Below are positions 49,107 to 58,258 of a DNA stretch of 64,000 nt, piece after piece. The notes under the pieces were generated by a model. It was not told the DNA's origin. It saw only the letters and a program-made list of their open reading frames with translations, and ran no database searches. Both the position numbers and the translations under genes were made by a program. Positions within the stretch are counted from its first letter, which is position 1. Every line of letters begins with the position of its first letter. This stretch comes from Flammeovirga pacifica (GTDB lineage: Bacteria > Bacteroidota > Bacteroidia > Cytophagales > Flammeovirgaceae), in the NCBI RefSeq assembly GCF_000807855.2, contig NZ_JRYR02000001.1:3533175-3597174 (forward strand), written 5' to 3'.

Positions 49107-49634
49107 TTACTGCCAATCTGTGTTTTTAAATTCCTCTAAAACTCTTTTTTCAAAAAGTTCGTGGTAATCATCTTCAAAGTAGTTGTAGACAGTTTGGAAT
49201 TTTAACCCTAACATTATGGCAATTCTTTCAACGTTATACCCTTGAACTAACCTTACAGCTCCAAAAGTTACTTGTGCTCCCTTTACAGTTACCTTTTTTT
49301 TCAGCTTTTGGAGATCTTTGATTTTCTTCAATTGTTCAGATAATTGAGATATTCGTTTGAACTCCTTTGTAAGGTTACTTTCAATGAACTCTTTTAAAAA
49401 GCTCACTTGATTTGGAGACATTGATATTCCAATAGGTCTATTGTGTCTATTGACCTTTACTAAGGTTTTTTCTTCATGTGAAACAATCATTTCATTACTG
49501 AAGTTTTGGACTTCATCGAATGACATACCTGTATAGACAATGCAGACAAACCATTTCCTTGCAACTTCTACCTTTGGATCTTCAAAAGTTGTTTGTTCTA
49601 ATGTTTTAAATTCCTGTTCATTAAGATATTCCAT
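49107..49634 (-). CDS. Degenerate tyrosine-recombinase-like protein
   Basis: 175 residues that look like a catalytic domain without its catalytic residues. WFVCIVYTGMSFDEVQNF corresponds to the TG(L)RxxE box of tyrosine recombinases (Ser at the Arg position), and VTFGAVRLVQGYNVER and IAIMLGLKFQTVYNYF correspond to the HxxRHTFAT...GH...T..Y region. The second Arg and both His are missing, though a Tyr remains. It lies 18 bases downstream of the integrase on the same strand. It may modulate the integrase as a dead paralogue; this is inferred from sequence pattern only. Confidence 0.6.
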   Translation of the reverse strand: MEYLNEQEFKTLEQTTFEDPKVEVARKWFVCIVYTGMSFDEVQNFSNEMIVSHEEKTLVKVNRHNRPIGISMSPNQVSFLKEFIESNLTKEFKRISQLSEQLKKIKDLQKLKKKVTVKGAQVTFGAVRLVQGYNVERIAIMLGLKFQTVYNYFEDDYHELFEKRVLEEFKNTDWQ

Positions 49635-49652
49635 ATCTCTATATTTTAATTT

Positions 49653-50840
49653 TTACAATTGACCTACTTTCATTGCTTCAGTTACCTCTCTAATAATCTT
49701 AGTGTCTTGAACCCTCATGTAGTGTTCTTCTGTCACCCTTGAGTCTTTATGACCGCACATTTTTGCAACAGCTTCTTTAGAAACACCAAGATTTAGCCAT
49801 TTAGTAGCAAAGCTTTTTCTACCAATTTTTGAAGTGAAATCTTTTTCAATTCCTATCACCTTGGCAATTTCCTTAAAATACCTATTAATGCAGTTAAGGG
49901 AAACTTTAGGCATATGATGTTCTCCATATTTCAATAGAATGTTTTCAGCTTCTTTTGAAAAAGGGAGTATACAGGTTTGTCTTTGTGATTTCTCTCTTTC
50001 AATGCTGATCATCTTCATACCTGACTCACTAATATAAGTGTGAATACGTGTGTCAAAGTTCTGCATTTCCTTGTAATGGAAGCCTGTCTCATACATGAAC
50101 ATTAGATAGTCTCTGTACTTTGAAAGTGTCTTAGAAGAAAACTCATAGTGTTCAATGGTCTTTATTTCACTATCATTTAGGTAAGTGAACTTTGAAGGCT
50201 CACCTTTAGGAGCTTCGCATACTCCAAAAACATCATATTTGATGAACCCTTTTTTAGCCATTACATAAGAAAATTGAAAAATGTCTGTGACAGCTCTTCT
50301 TAGTGTGTTTTTGTTTAGAGGCTCACCATTATCTTTTCTATAGTCATTTAGAAAATCGATGTATTCCTCTATAAAATACCGATTTAGTGCATCTAATCTA
50401 GTGCCTTCATAATTCTGATTTTTAATGAATGTTTTGAAATAGTTTAATCGAGTAATGATGCTTCTCATACTCTGTGGTTTCACTTCTTTTTTCTTGATTT
50501 GGATAAACTTCTCTAAAGCACTGGATACATTTGTATAAGTACTTGTTTGATTGTTTATTTTTAAAAAAAGGTCTTTTACTTCATTTGAAGTTGGTAGTTT
50601 TCCATGTTCCGCCCTGTATTGATTGATCAGGTCTTTGATTTCTAAATTGATGAGATTCAGTGTGTTGTTCTCATGTTTGTAGTCTCTACCTTTGACTTGT
50701 TGATTTTTCCCATCCCAGTTTTTTTGGGGGACAATTAGTTTTGTTGAAAAGAGGCTTGATCGATCATTGCCGATTACAACACGGCAATTAATGGATACGT
50801 TTTTGTCTTTTACTTTTCTCGATGAAAAAGCTGCTCTCAT
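49653..50840 (-). CDS. int: Tyrosine integrase
   Basis: 395 residues, with an N-terminal arm-binding and SAM-like core-binding domain (about 100-200) and a catalytic domain. The catalytic region shows TGFHYKEMQNF (His where Arg I normally stands), KIGRKSFATKW (Arg II kept, preceding His replaced by Lys), GHKD (His) and EEHYMRV (nucleophile Tyr). Loss of Arg I is known in the Bacteroides IntDOT family. It catalyses att recombination, here in tRNA-Arg, and lies 220 bases from attR as usual. Start ATG at 50840. Confidence 0.92.
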   Translation of the reverse strand: MRAAFSSRKVKDKNVSINCRVVIGNDRSSLFSTKLIVPQKNWDGKNQQVKGRDYKHENNTLNLINLEIKDLINQYRAEHGKLPTSNEVKDLFLKINNQTSTYTNVSSALEKFIQIKKKEVKPQSMRSIITRLNYFKTFIKNQNYEGTRLDALNRYFIEEYIDFLNDYRKDNGEPLNKNTLRRAVTDIFQFSYVMAKKGFIKYDVFGVCEAPKGEPSKFTYLNDSEIKTIEHYEFSSKTLSKYRDYLMFMYETGFHYKEMQNFDTRIHTYISESGMKMISIEREKSQRQTCILPFSKEAENILLKYGEHHMPKVSLNCINRYFKEIAKVIGIEKDFTSKIGRKSFATKWLNLGVSKEAVAKMCGHKDSRVTEEHYMRVQDTKIIREVTEAMKVGQL

Positions 50841-51001
50841 TTTTTAAAAGTTTGTTGTTCATATTGTAACAATTGGCTGTGTTAAAAAAAAATAAAAAGT
50901 ATCCAGTAATTTTTTGGGAAACAGGAATGCTTCCAAAATGTGCAAATTATAAAATACTGAATGTTAGTCTTTTAGTGATACGTTAATTTATTATAGCATG
51001 A
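50841..51001. other. Integrase upstream/attR arm region
   Basis: AT-rich, no gene. It contains TTGTTcatatTGTAACAA near 50852 and an A run, and should carry the integrase promoter and arm-type sites. No firm motif. Confidence 0.4.
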
Positions 51002-51033
51002 AAAAGGGTTAACAACTTAATGCTAACCCTTTT
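51002..51033 (-). terminator. Terminator of the tRNA-Arg pair supplied by the phage end
   Basis: AAAAGGGTTA / TAACCCTTTT stem; on the minus strand a T run follows. It replaces the host terminator (13578-13613), now on the other side of the prophage. Confidence 0.8.
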
Positions 51034-51055
51034 GTTCTCAGTCTATTAGACCTTG

Positions 51056-51177
51056 TTTTAGTGACCTCGCCAAGATTCAAACTTGGAACCTTCACAGCCG
51101 TAATGTGATGCTCTATTCAGTTGAGCTACGAAGCCATTTGGCTTTAATAGGAAAAAGTAGTGACCTCGCCAAGATTC
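51056..51177. repeat. 122-bp direct repeat, right copy; attR core at 51059-51078
   Basis: Identical to 13610-13731. The first 23 bases contain the attR core (tRNA 3' end). Confidence 0.9.
51062..51135 (-). tRNA. tRNA-Arg (ACG) rebuilt at attR
   Basis: Same sequence and fold as 13616-13689, anticodon ACG. The integrase target; its 3' end is supplied by the phage att core. Confidence 0.93.
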
Positions 51178-51234
51178 AAACTTGGAACCTTCACAGCCGT
51201 AATGTGATGCTCTATTCAGTTGAGCTACGAAGCC
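51161..51234 (-). tRNA. tRNA-Arg (ACG), first gene of the array
   Basis: Identical third copy. It is 32 bases from the -7 box of the array promoter. Confidence 0.93.
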
Positions 51235-51265
51235 ATTTATAGGTGCTTTTTCCTTTAAAGCGATG

Positions 51266-51297
51266 CAAAAGTATGAGGAATATTGTTACCAACCAAA
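51266..51297 (-). promoter_or_regulatory. Promoter of the tRNA-Arg array
   Basis: On the minus strand TTTG (51294-51297), 20 bases, then TACTTTTG (51266-51273), followed by CATCGCTTT as in the promoter at 2433. It serves only the right-hand tRNA copies. Confidence 0.75.
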
Positions 51298-51424
51298 TTT
51301 AAGTCACGATAAATTAACAACAAATGTCAATATTATCAGTAAAGGTCTCTTTGGTTTTTTAGTAACTAATTGATAGGTAGTATAATAAGTGATATTGAAT
51401 TATACTTCAGAATCACCAATAGAC

Positions 51425-54247
51425 TTACTTACTATCATCAATCATTGCTTCATAAATAGCCCCTTGAATATTTTCTCTAATATTTTCTTTGGCTAATTTA
51501 TTATTTCTTGCGGTGGGATAGACTCTATTTGATAAGAAGATGTACACAATATTGTTATCAGGATCTACCCAAGCACACGTTCCTGTAAAACCAGTGTGTC
51601 CAAAAGTGGATTTAGGAGCTAAAGGAGACGTATTTCCTTCATCACCTCTTAAAGGAGGTTTATCCCAACCAAGTCCTCTCCTATTTTTGAATCTTTTGTA
51701 GGGCTGTCTATTGTATTTATTTAAAGTAGCTTCATCAAAATATTGATGCCCACTGTAGTATCCTTTTTGAAGGTTCATCTGCATCAAAATAGCCAAGTCA
51801 TGTGCATTAGAGAAAACCCCTGCATGACCTCCTACTCCGCCCATTAAGCCAGCTGATGGGTCATGAACAATACCTTTCATTAAAGATTGACGGTAATTGA
51901 TATCCATTTCTGTTGGCGGAATCATAGAACTTTTAATACCTCGTTTCAATGGTAGATAACCTAAAGTTCTTGTACCCAAAGGTTGGTATACATGGCTCTC
52001 CATAAATTCATTGATAGGTTGCTGGGTAATTTTTTCAATTGTTCTTTGTAAGAAATAATACCCTAAATCGCTGTACCAATATCTGTAGACATCTTTGGTG
52101 TATCGTCTTCTGGTAGAAATTGGAGCATCTAGTAGCCATTTCCACATACAATCTTTAATGCTATCTGTAGCATATAAATTAGGAGTGATCTCTACATTAA
52201 AACCTTTCTTTTTATAGGCACTAATGTAGGTAGGATCATATTTTTTTGTTTCTTTATCGTATACATGCCCCCAGAAATAGTAGCCACCTCTTAAAGGAGC
52301 TGTATGCGTTAAAAATTGTATCAGTCGGATATTAGCTTTATTGGTAGTATCAGTTTCAGGTAAATAATATTTTAGGTGTTGATTTACATTAACCGAATCA
52401 TGATAATCTAACATCATCATGGCTTGAGTAGTAGATGCTACTTTGGTGATGGAAGCAATATCATAAATTGTTTCATTGGTGACTGGTTTTTCTTTTTCGT
52501 AAGTGAAATATCCATATGCTTTTTCAAAAACGATTTTTCCATCTTTGGCAATAACTACTTGACAACCTGGAGTAGCTTCCATTTCTATGGCATTTAATGC
52601 TATACTATCCACTAAATGATGTAGCACCTTTTGGTCTAACCCAACAAAGGCAGGTGAAGCATAGCCTAATCGTCCAATGCTTTTTAGCTTATCGCCTTGA
52701 TGTATTTTATATTTTGAAGAAATTTGAACGGGTAAGGTAGCATTTGCTGAAATAGTACCTGCAATAAGCTGTGCCGTTGCTTCTTGTGCTTCTTTTTCTG
52801 TGGAGTAATTAATGATGGTGTTTCTACTGTCACTTAGGTATTTTAATCCAGCGGGTTTGCCATGTAAAGCAACAATAACCTTTGTTTTTTCCTGTAATTG
52901 TTCTATCAATTGTTCGGTGGCATAACTTACACCAAACCTATGTTTAGAAGAGTTTTGATGACAAACAATATTAATAATCACAAGATCTTTATTCTCGCAA
53001 GACTCTAACAACAAATTCACTTGAGCAGTTGAGAAACTTGAATTTTCTATTCGATGATAATCATAATCAATAAACTTATGCATCATATCAGAAAAATCAT
53101 CTTGAGTTCCCTTTAACCCTATACTAATGACTTGATAGTCTTTTTGATTTAAAGAAGATAAAGGAATGATACTATCTAAATTATGGAGTATGGTAACCGA
53201 TTTCTCAAAAGTTTCATTAGCAATAGCGATATAATCTGTATGCTGTTCCTCAACTTCTTCAAGGTGTGCTTTTTTCTTTAGATAAAGTACTTTATTTACC
53301 TTAGTATTGATATCCTCTTCTGTTAACGTGCCTTTTTTAATGGCTACTTTAATACCATCTATCACTTCTTGATAGAAACCTGATAGAGCAATCATATCAT
53401 GTCCACTAGTTAAAGCATTTATCGCATTTTCTACGGTTACAGCAGCATTGTTACCAGCAGATAAGTTACCAGTAACAATCACACCATTGTATTGTAGAGA
53501 GTCTTTTAAGAAAGTAGTTACAGAAGTATCAAAAATTGGTGCTTCAAATAGGATGTCTGTAGGATAAATGTATTGAATAGAATCACGTACTAATCCCTTT
53601 AAAATATTTATTTCTCTAAAGGTATAATCACCTATATTTTTTAAATAGCGAAGTGATGTTCCCGCTTGAACACCGAGTTGATTAAGACCTTTTACGGCAG
53701 CGTGATTTTTAGAAAGAGTATTTCCACCATCTTCTCCAAAACCATAAGAATTATCTTTTTCAGGGTTGATAGATAAGCTTTCTGCAACATAAAAATCAAT
53801 CTGATGATGGCGACATGCATCTGCTATTCCTTTATAACTATTAAAAGCAAAAGCATTACTTTTTATCGCCCCTAGATTATAATTGTCAGGTAAATATTGA
53901 TATTTTTTGTCAAAACACTTTATTCCTTTTTGATTGTATACTCCAAGGAGAACAGGTAATTTATTAGGAAGCTGATTTAGATTTTTAAAATAAGTATGTA
54001 GTGATGGCTGACAATATTCATCAAATAACAAGGCCCCGAGTTGATTCTCTCTACCTAAATTTTTTAATGATTTGTTATAATTATTGGTGATACCAAAAAT
54101 TAACTGCCCAATTTTCTGATCTAATGTTAAATGAGAGGCTAGACTATCTATATTACTAGCTTTTGCGGTACTAGTAATAATGAATAGCAATACCGTAAAG
54201 ATGGTAAGCAGTTGTTGAATTTGTTTATTTCTGTTTGATAGCGACAT
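51425..54247 (-). CDS. Exported GH3-like/serine-hydrolase fusion
   Basis: 940 residues. A signal peptide (to about 30) is followed by a GH3/NagZ-like TIM barrel (about 35-330), a GH3 C-terminal-like middle (350-500), and a class C beta-lactamase/PBP4-type serine hydrolase (about 535-935). The hydrolase has SITK (Ser ~597), YSD (~720) and GHTGFTG (~882), so its Ser-Lys-Tyr set is complete. The GH3 part lacks the family's KHFPGHG (here RYLKNIGDYT) and the nucleophile Asp (GVIVTGNLSAG instead of GVIxTDDL), so it probably no longer cleaves sugars. Related fusions are thought to act in cell-wall turnover. It is a single-gene unit. Confidence 0.85.
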   Translation of the reverse strand: MSLSNRNKQIQQLLTIFTVLLFIITSTAKASNIDSLASHLTLDQKIGQLIFGITNNYNKSLKNLGRENQLGALLFDEYCQPSLHTYFKNLNQLPNKLPVLLGVYNQKGIKCFDKKYQYLPDNYNLGAIKSNAFAFNSYKGIADACRHHQIDFYVAESLSINPEKDNSYGFGEDGGNTLSKNHAAVKGLNQLGVQAGTSLRYLKNIGDYTFREINILKGLVRDSIQYIYPTDILFEAPIFDTSVTTFLKDSLQYNGVIVTGNLSAGNNAAVTVENAINALTSGHDMIALSGFYQEVIDGIKVAIKKGTLTEEDINTKVNKVLYLKKKAHLEEVEEQHTDYIAIANETFEKSVTILHNLDSIIPLSSLNQKDYQVISIGLKGTQDDFSDMMHKFIDYDYHRIENSSFSTAQVNLLLESCENKDLVIINIVCHQNSSKHRFGVSYATEQLIEQLQEKTKVIVALHGKPAGLKYLSDSRNTIINYSTEKEAQEATAQLIAGTISANATLPVQISSKYKIHQGDKLKSIGRLGYASPAFVGLDQKVLHHLVDSIALNAIEMEATPGCQVVIAKDGKIVFEKAYGYFTYEKEKPVTNETIYDIASITKVASTTQAMMMLDYHDSVNVNQHLKYYLPETDTTNKANIRLIQFLTHTAPLRGGYYFWGHVYDKETKKYDPTYISAYKKKGFNVEITPNLYATDSIKDCMWKWLLDAPISTRRRYTKDVYRYWYSDLGYYFLQRTIEKITQQPINEFMESHVYQPLGTRTLGYLPLKRGIKSSMIPPTEMDINYRQSLMKGIVHDPSAGLMGGVGGHAGVFSNAHDLAILMQMNLQKGYYSGHQYFDEATLNKYNRQPYKRFKNRRGLGWDKPPLRGDEGNTSPLAPKSTFGHTGFTGTCAWVDPDNNIVYIFLSNRVYPTARNNKLAKENIRENIQGAIYEAMIDDSK

Positions 54248-54460
54248 TAAATAACCTAGGTAATAACCTCTAATTTGTAAGAATCTACAGTTTACGAAAA
54301 TAATACTATTAAATGAATTACTTGAATAGATCTTTAAAACTTTAAGACAATATTAAGATGTTTCAAAAATTTTGCCGTATTTCAAAACAATTTTATGTTG
54401 CAAAGTTGTTATAAAGGAGCATGTTTACGAAGAACTATCTCAACTTGAATAAATTATTCG

Positions 54461-54468
54461 TAAATTTG
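54461..54468 (+). promoter_or_regulatory. -7 box of ahcY
   Basis: TAAATTTG, matching TAnnTTTG, 33 bases upstream of the GTG start. Its position makes the ATG at 54421 an unlikely start. Confidence 0.45.
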
Positions 54469-54501
54469 CAAACTCAAAATTATATCTTAAAAAATATTAC
54501 A

Positions 54502-55812
54502 GTGGAAAGTACAACAGCGAATTACAAGGTTAAAGATATATCTTTAGCTGATTGGGGTAGAAAAGAGATTGAATTGGCTGAAGCAGAAATGCCAGGTTTA
54601 ATGTCTTTAAGAGAAGAATTTGGACCTTCTAAACCTTTACAGGGTGCTAGAATTGCAGGGTGTCTTCACATGACTATCCAAACAGCAGTTTTAATCGAAA
54701 CTCTTATCGAATTAGGTGCAGAGGTGACTTGGTCATCTTGTAACATTTTCTCTACTCAAGATCAAGCTGCTGCTGCTATTGCTGCTGCAGGTATTCCAGT
54801 TTATGCTTGGAAAGGTCTTTCAGAAGAAGAATTTGATTGGTGTATCGAACAAACGTTACACGGATTTGAAGGTGGTAAGCCACTTAACATGATTCTTGAT
54901 GATGGTGGAGATCTTACTAACATGGTATTAGACAGATACCCAGAATTAGTAAAAGATATCAAAGGTATTTCTGAGGAAACTACTACAGGTGTTCTTAGAT
55001 TACACGACAGAGAGAGAAATGGTACTTTAGCATTGCCTGCTATTAATATCAATGACTCAGTAACTAAATCTAAATTTGATAACAAATACGGTTGTAAAGA
55101 ATCTTTAGTAGATGGTATCCGTCGTGCTACTGATGTTATGATCGCAGGTAAAGTAGCTGTAGTTGCTGGTTACGGTGATGTAGGTAAAGGTTCTGCAGCT
55201 TCATTAAGAGGTGCTGGAGCTAGAGTTATCGTTACTGAAATTGATCCTATTTGTGCTTTACAAGCTGCAATGGACGGTTTCGAAGTAAAGAAAATGGATG
55301 ATGCAGTTCTTGAAGGCGATATCGTTGTAACTACAACAGGTAACAAAGATATTGTTGTTGGACGTCATTTCGAAAAAGTGAAAGACAAAGCTATCGTTTG
55401 TAACATTGGTCACTTCGATAACGAAATCGACATGGCTTGGTTAAACGAGAAGTATGGTCACACTAAAGTAAATATCAAACCTCAAGTAGATAAGTACACT
55501 GTGGCTTCAGGTCATGATGTGATTATTCTTGCTGAAGGACGTTTGGTGAACTTAGGTTGTGCAACAGGTCACCCATCATTTGTAATGTCTAACTCATTCA
55601 CTAACCAAACATTGGCACAGTTGGAGTTATGGCAAAACACTGATAAGTATGAAAACAAAGTTTACATGCTTCCTAAACACTTAGATGAAAAAGTAGCTCG
55701 TCTACACCTTGCTAAAATTGGTGTTGTATTAGAAGAGCTTACTGAAGATCAAGCAAGTTATATCGGTGTAAAAGTAGATGGTCCTTACAAAGTAGAGCAT
55801 TACAGATACTAA
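54502..55812 (+). CDS. ahcY: S-adenosylhomocysteine hydrolase
   Basis: 436 residues from GTG 54502, the usual length; the frame is open to ATG 54421 but the -7 box lies between. It splits S-adenosylhomocysteine to adenosine and homocysteine in the cytosol, clearing the product of methyltransferases. Visible are the substrate-binding [16 protein letters not shown] and [14 protein letters not shown], the NAD-binding [20 protein letters not shown], and the C-terminal [13 protein letters not shown] with its catalytic Lys-Tyr end. Codons are biased as in highly expressed genes. Followed by a terminator. Confidence 0.96.
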   Translation: MESTTANYKVKDISLADWGRKEIELAEAEMPGLMSLREEFGPSKPLQGARIAGCLHMTIQTAVLIETLIELGAEVTWSSCNIFSTQDQAAAAIAAAGIPVYAWKGLSEEEFDWCIEQTLHGFEGGKPLNMILDDGGDLTNMVLDRYPELVKDIKGISEETTTGVLRLHDRERNGTLALPAININDSVTKSKFDNKYGCKESLVDGIRRATDVMIAGKVAVVAGYGDVGKGSAASLRGAGARVIVTEIDPICALQAAMDGFEVKKMDDAVLEGDIVVTTTGNKDIVVGRHFEKVKDKAIVCNIGHFDNEIDMAWLNEKYGHTKVNIKPQVDKYTVASGHDVIILAEGRLVNLGCATGHPSFVMSNSFTNQTLAQLELWQNTDKYENKVYMLPKHLDEKVARLHLAKIGVVLEELTEDQASYIGVKVDGPYKVEHYRY

Positions 55813-55844
55813 GAATAGGGTAATCCAACCTTATTTATGAATAT

Positions 55845-55882
55845 ATCCCCTATTGCATTTTTGCTGTAGGGGATTTTTTTTT
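55845..55882 (+). terminator. Terminator of ahcY
   Basis: ATCCCCTA / TAGGGGAT stem followed by nine Ts. Confidence 0.88.
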
Positions 55883-56009
55883 ATAAATTTCTAATAAAAA
55901 GTAATCAAGCACACATCAGAATTGTAATCTATAAAACAACAAACTTATAGGATACAATAATTTATCTCCTCACTCCTAATTGCTAACTCCTAACTTAAAA
56001 ATACTTCTG

Positions 56010-56219
56010 TTACTCTTCATCAATTTCTTCAATCAAAAAATCTTTTCCTTTTCCATATTCATAGAGTTCACTCATCTTACATTTTTCTAATGTGTCAAGT
56101 AATTTGATCAAAAAATCATCATCGGAGATCATTTCTAATGTTTCAAAAATAAACAAATCGTTATAATTAGTAAGTCTGTATTTTCTACCTACACGCATTG
56201 TATTGATACTAATGGACAT
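56010..56219 (-). CDS. Small conserved-looking acidic protein
   Basis: 69 residues: MSISINTMRVGRKYRLTNYN, then an acidic helical part (MISDDDFLIKLLDTLEKC). No family recognised. It could be a small regulatory protein; the frame has normal codon use. The gap on its other side (56220-56486) holds the divergent promoters. Confidence 0.55.
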   Translation of the reverse strand: MSISINTMRVGRKYRLTNYNDLFIFETLEMISDDDFLIKLLDTLEKCKMSELYEYGKGKDFLIEEIDEE

Positions 56220-56486
56220 AATTTTGCTTTTATTTTAAATAAAATGTCAAATATATTGACAATGTTTAAAAATTGATCTACATTTACAATGTGATAAAAT
56301 TAATCACATAAAAGAACTTCTTTGAAGCAATTAAGTTTTGAGAAATTAAAAAAGAAGTACACGAGGATATAACACTTCATAAAATAAATACTCTTGTCTA
56401 TTCAATTGCTTCGAATATTAAGGTTACCCAAAAGATTATCATTTGATGTAACTATTGTTGAATTCGTAAAAGTAAAATTAAATGTC

Positions 56487-57587
56487 ATGTTTTTATTGAA
56501 AACAGCCTCAGAATTATCTGTTCAATCTAAAAATGGTATCGCCATTGGATTGAAGTATCCCAACAATTTCTATTTCCGTTTAAATGGAAATATCTACACC
56601 TTCATTATCAACCCTAAATTTATTTTATCCATCATTGTATTGTTTATAGCAATATTAATGGTTCAACTATTTAAATCACCTGTAGATAAAGTGATTTATG
56701 TCCAAACGCCAGTAGCCGTAAATTATGGTTCCCATCAACCCACTATTGATCAGTTTATTGAAGATTTTAATGTACCATCACCCGAAATGCCATTACAGAA
56801 TGATCAGACAAGTGTTGTACCCGTTCAGTTTGTGAAAAACTTCACGAATTATAAAGAAGAACAGTTAGGGAAAGCATCGAATACTCTTGATAAATTTATT
56901 ATTGAAAGGCAGTTAATGGTGACTGAATATCTAATTGAGCATAAAGTAACAAGAGTGGATCAATTAAATAATGAAAAACTACTAGTGTTGAATAAGAATA
57001 TTAATGAACTGTTTAGGCGATTAATACTTGATCAAATGAGTGTTCCTCCCCATGTTTATGCCTTTTTTACTTCAACTGTCCCATTACAAAAAGTGGAAAC
57101 AGCTTTAATGGAACAAGCGAAATATCATGTTCCCGCTTCTATTACTTTAGCTCAAGCTGCCTTAGAAACAGGATACGGGCAAAGAGTAATTGGGAATAAC
57201 TATTTTGGAGTAAAAGACAAAACGAAAAAATCTAAACCAATTACTACAACAGAATATTACACATTAAGTGAGTATAAGAGGAATAAAAGTATCATAGTTT
57301 CGTCTCAGAAAGTATCTAAAGGTGGAAGAACGTTGTATAAATGTAAAGTCAAAGACTCTTTTGCGGAGTATCAAAGTCCTTGGGAATCATTTCGTGCACA
57401 CTCAGTCTTTTTAAATAAACAAAAAAGGTATGCTCCATTATTTACTCAAGGAAGAGATTATCAAGCGTGGGCAAACATGATTGGATCTACAAAATATGGA
57501 GGTGTTGGTTATGCCACTTCCCCACTCTATGGGGAGTTACTGAAAAAAATTATTAAAAGGTATCATCTAGACTTATTAGATTATTAA
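56487..57587 (+). CDS. Membrane-anchored glucosaminidase (GH73 type)
   Basis: 366 residues from ATG 56487; the frame is open to TTG 56394 and either start is possible. One TM helix (about 45-62, FILSIIVLFIAILMVQLF) places the rest in the periplasm. The C-terminal ~170 residues are a GH73/FlgJ-type N-acetylglucosaminidase: PASITLAQAALETGYGQ (catalytic Glu), NNYFGVK, and SFAEYQSPWESFRAHSVFL. It cuts glycan strands of peptidoglycan, so it should act in cell-wall growth or division. The Glu-to-Tyr spacing looks normal. Confidence 0.85.
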   Translation: MFLLKTASELSVQSKNGIAIGLKYPNNFYFRLNGNIYTFIINPKFILSIIVLFIAILMVQLFKSPVDKVIYVQTPVAVNYGSHQPTIDQFIEDFNVPSPEMPLQNDQTSVVPVQFVKNFTNYKEEQLGKASNTLDKFIIERQLMVTEYLIEHKVTRVDQLNNEKLLVLNKNINELFRRLILDQMSVPPHVYAFFTSTVPLQKVETALMEQAKYHVPASITLAQAALETGYGQRVIGNNYFGVKDKTKKSKPITTTEYYTLSEYKRNKSIIVSSQKVSKGGRTLYKCKVKDSFAEYQSPWESFRAHSVFLNKQKRYAPLFTQGRDYQAWANMIGSTKYGGVGYATSPLYGELLKKIIKRYHLDLLDY

Positions 57588-57630
57588 TAATCTAAAAAAG
57601 AAGAAATAGTATTCTGTTTTTCGATTTAAA

Positions 57631-57671
57631 AAAAGCATGCAAAAGGTATTTACCTCTAGCATGCTCTTTTA
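57631..57671. terminator. Bidirectional terminator
   Basis: GCATGC...AGGTatttACCT...GCATGC with A run before and T-rich run after, between converging genes. Confidence 0.85.
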
Positions 57672-57704
57672 TATTATGTCAAATATTAGAATACCTTCGA
57701 TAAA

Positions 57705-58256
57705 TTATTTACGAGGAATCCAATAGTTTTCTTCAACACCTAAATCTTTTGCCATTGCTCTCGATAAGACAAAAAGATAATCAGATAAACGATTTAAGTA
57801 TCTAACTACAATCGGGTCAATACTTCCTTCTTCATTGACTAAACTAATAGCTAATCTTTCTGCTCTCCTACATACCGTTCTAGCAAGGTGGGCATAAGAA
57901 ACAGCAGTATGTCCTCCAGGAAGAATGAAATATTTTAAAGGAGAAAGTTTAGAATCCATTTGATCAATAGACTTTTCTAAAAGCTCTATATCTTCTTCGT
58001 TAACATCTGGCTTTTTTAATGAAGGTTTGTCGGGGTCAGCAGCCATTTCAGCACCAATTGTAAAAAGTCTATCTTGAATTTCTTTTAAGATATCCATTCT
58101 TTTATTGTTCACCGATTGATCCCTCACTAAACCAACATAAGAATTTAATTCATCAATAGTTCCGTATGCTTCAATACGAATATGATCTTTTTGAACTCTT
58201 TTACCTCCAAATAATGAAGTTTCTCCTTTGTCACCAGTTTTAGTATATACTTTCAT
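57705..58256 (-). CDS. ATP:cob(I)alamin adenosyltransferase (PduO type)
   Basis: 183 residues. It transfers the adenosyl group of ATP to cobalamin to make coenzyme B12. The N-terminal TKTGDKGETSLFGGKRVQKD is the PduO ATP-binding signature; RTVCRRAERLAISL and the final NRLSDYLFVLSRA are also typical. It overlaps no gene but starts two bases after the ABC ATPase stop, so the two are co-transcribed. Confidence 0.93.
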   Translation of the reverse strand: MKVYTKTGDKGETSLFGGKRVQKDHIRIEAYGTIDELNSYVGLVRDQSVNNKRMDILKEIQDRLFTIGAEMAADPDKPSLKKPDVNEEDIELLEKSIDQMDSKLSPLKYFILPGGHTAVSYAHLARTVCRRAERLAISLVNEEGSIDPIVVRYLNRLSDYLFVLSRAMAKDLGVEENYWIPRK

Positions 58257-58258
58257 GG

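Larger units (their letters stand above)
13732..51078. mobile_element. Integrated tailed prophage, about 37.3 kb
   Basis: Bounded by 20-bp att cores in tRNA-Arg(ACG). It contains a repressor, replication genes, protease, major capsid, tail tube, tape measure, endolysin, TerS, TerL, portal, a tyrosine integrase by attR, and no host gene. Genes are tightly packed with 1- to 43-base overlaps. A tape measure without a recognisable contractile sheath points to a siphovirus-like particle. No frameshift or stop is seen in the main structural genes, so the prophage may be functional. Confidence 0.93.

Noticed and set aside
13732..51078. Mu-like transposable phage
   Set aside because: There is a tyrosine integrase and tRNA att sites, and no DDE transposase or MuB-type ATPase.
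13732..51078. Contractile (myovirus) tail
   Set aside because: No sheath or baseplate wedge proteins recognised; only tube, tape measure and tip-like genes.
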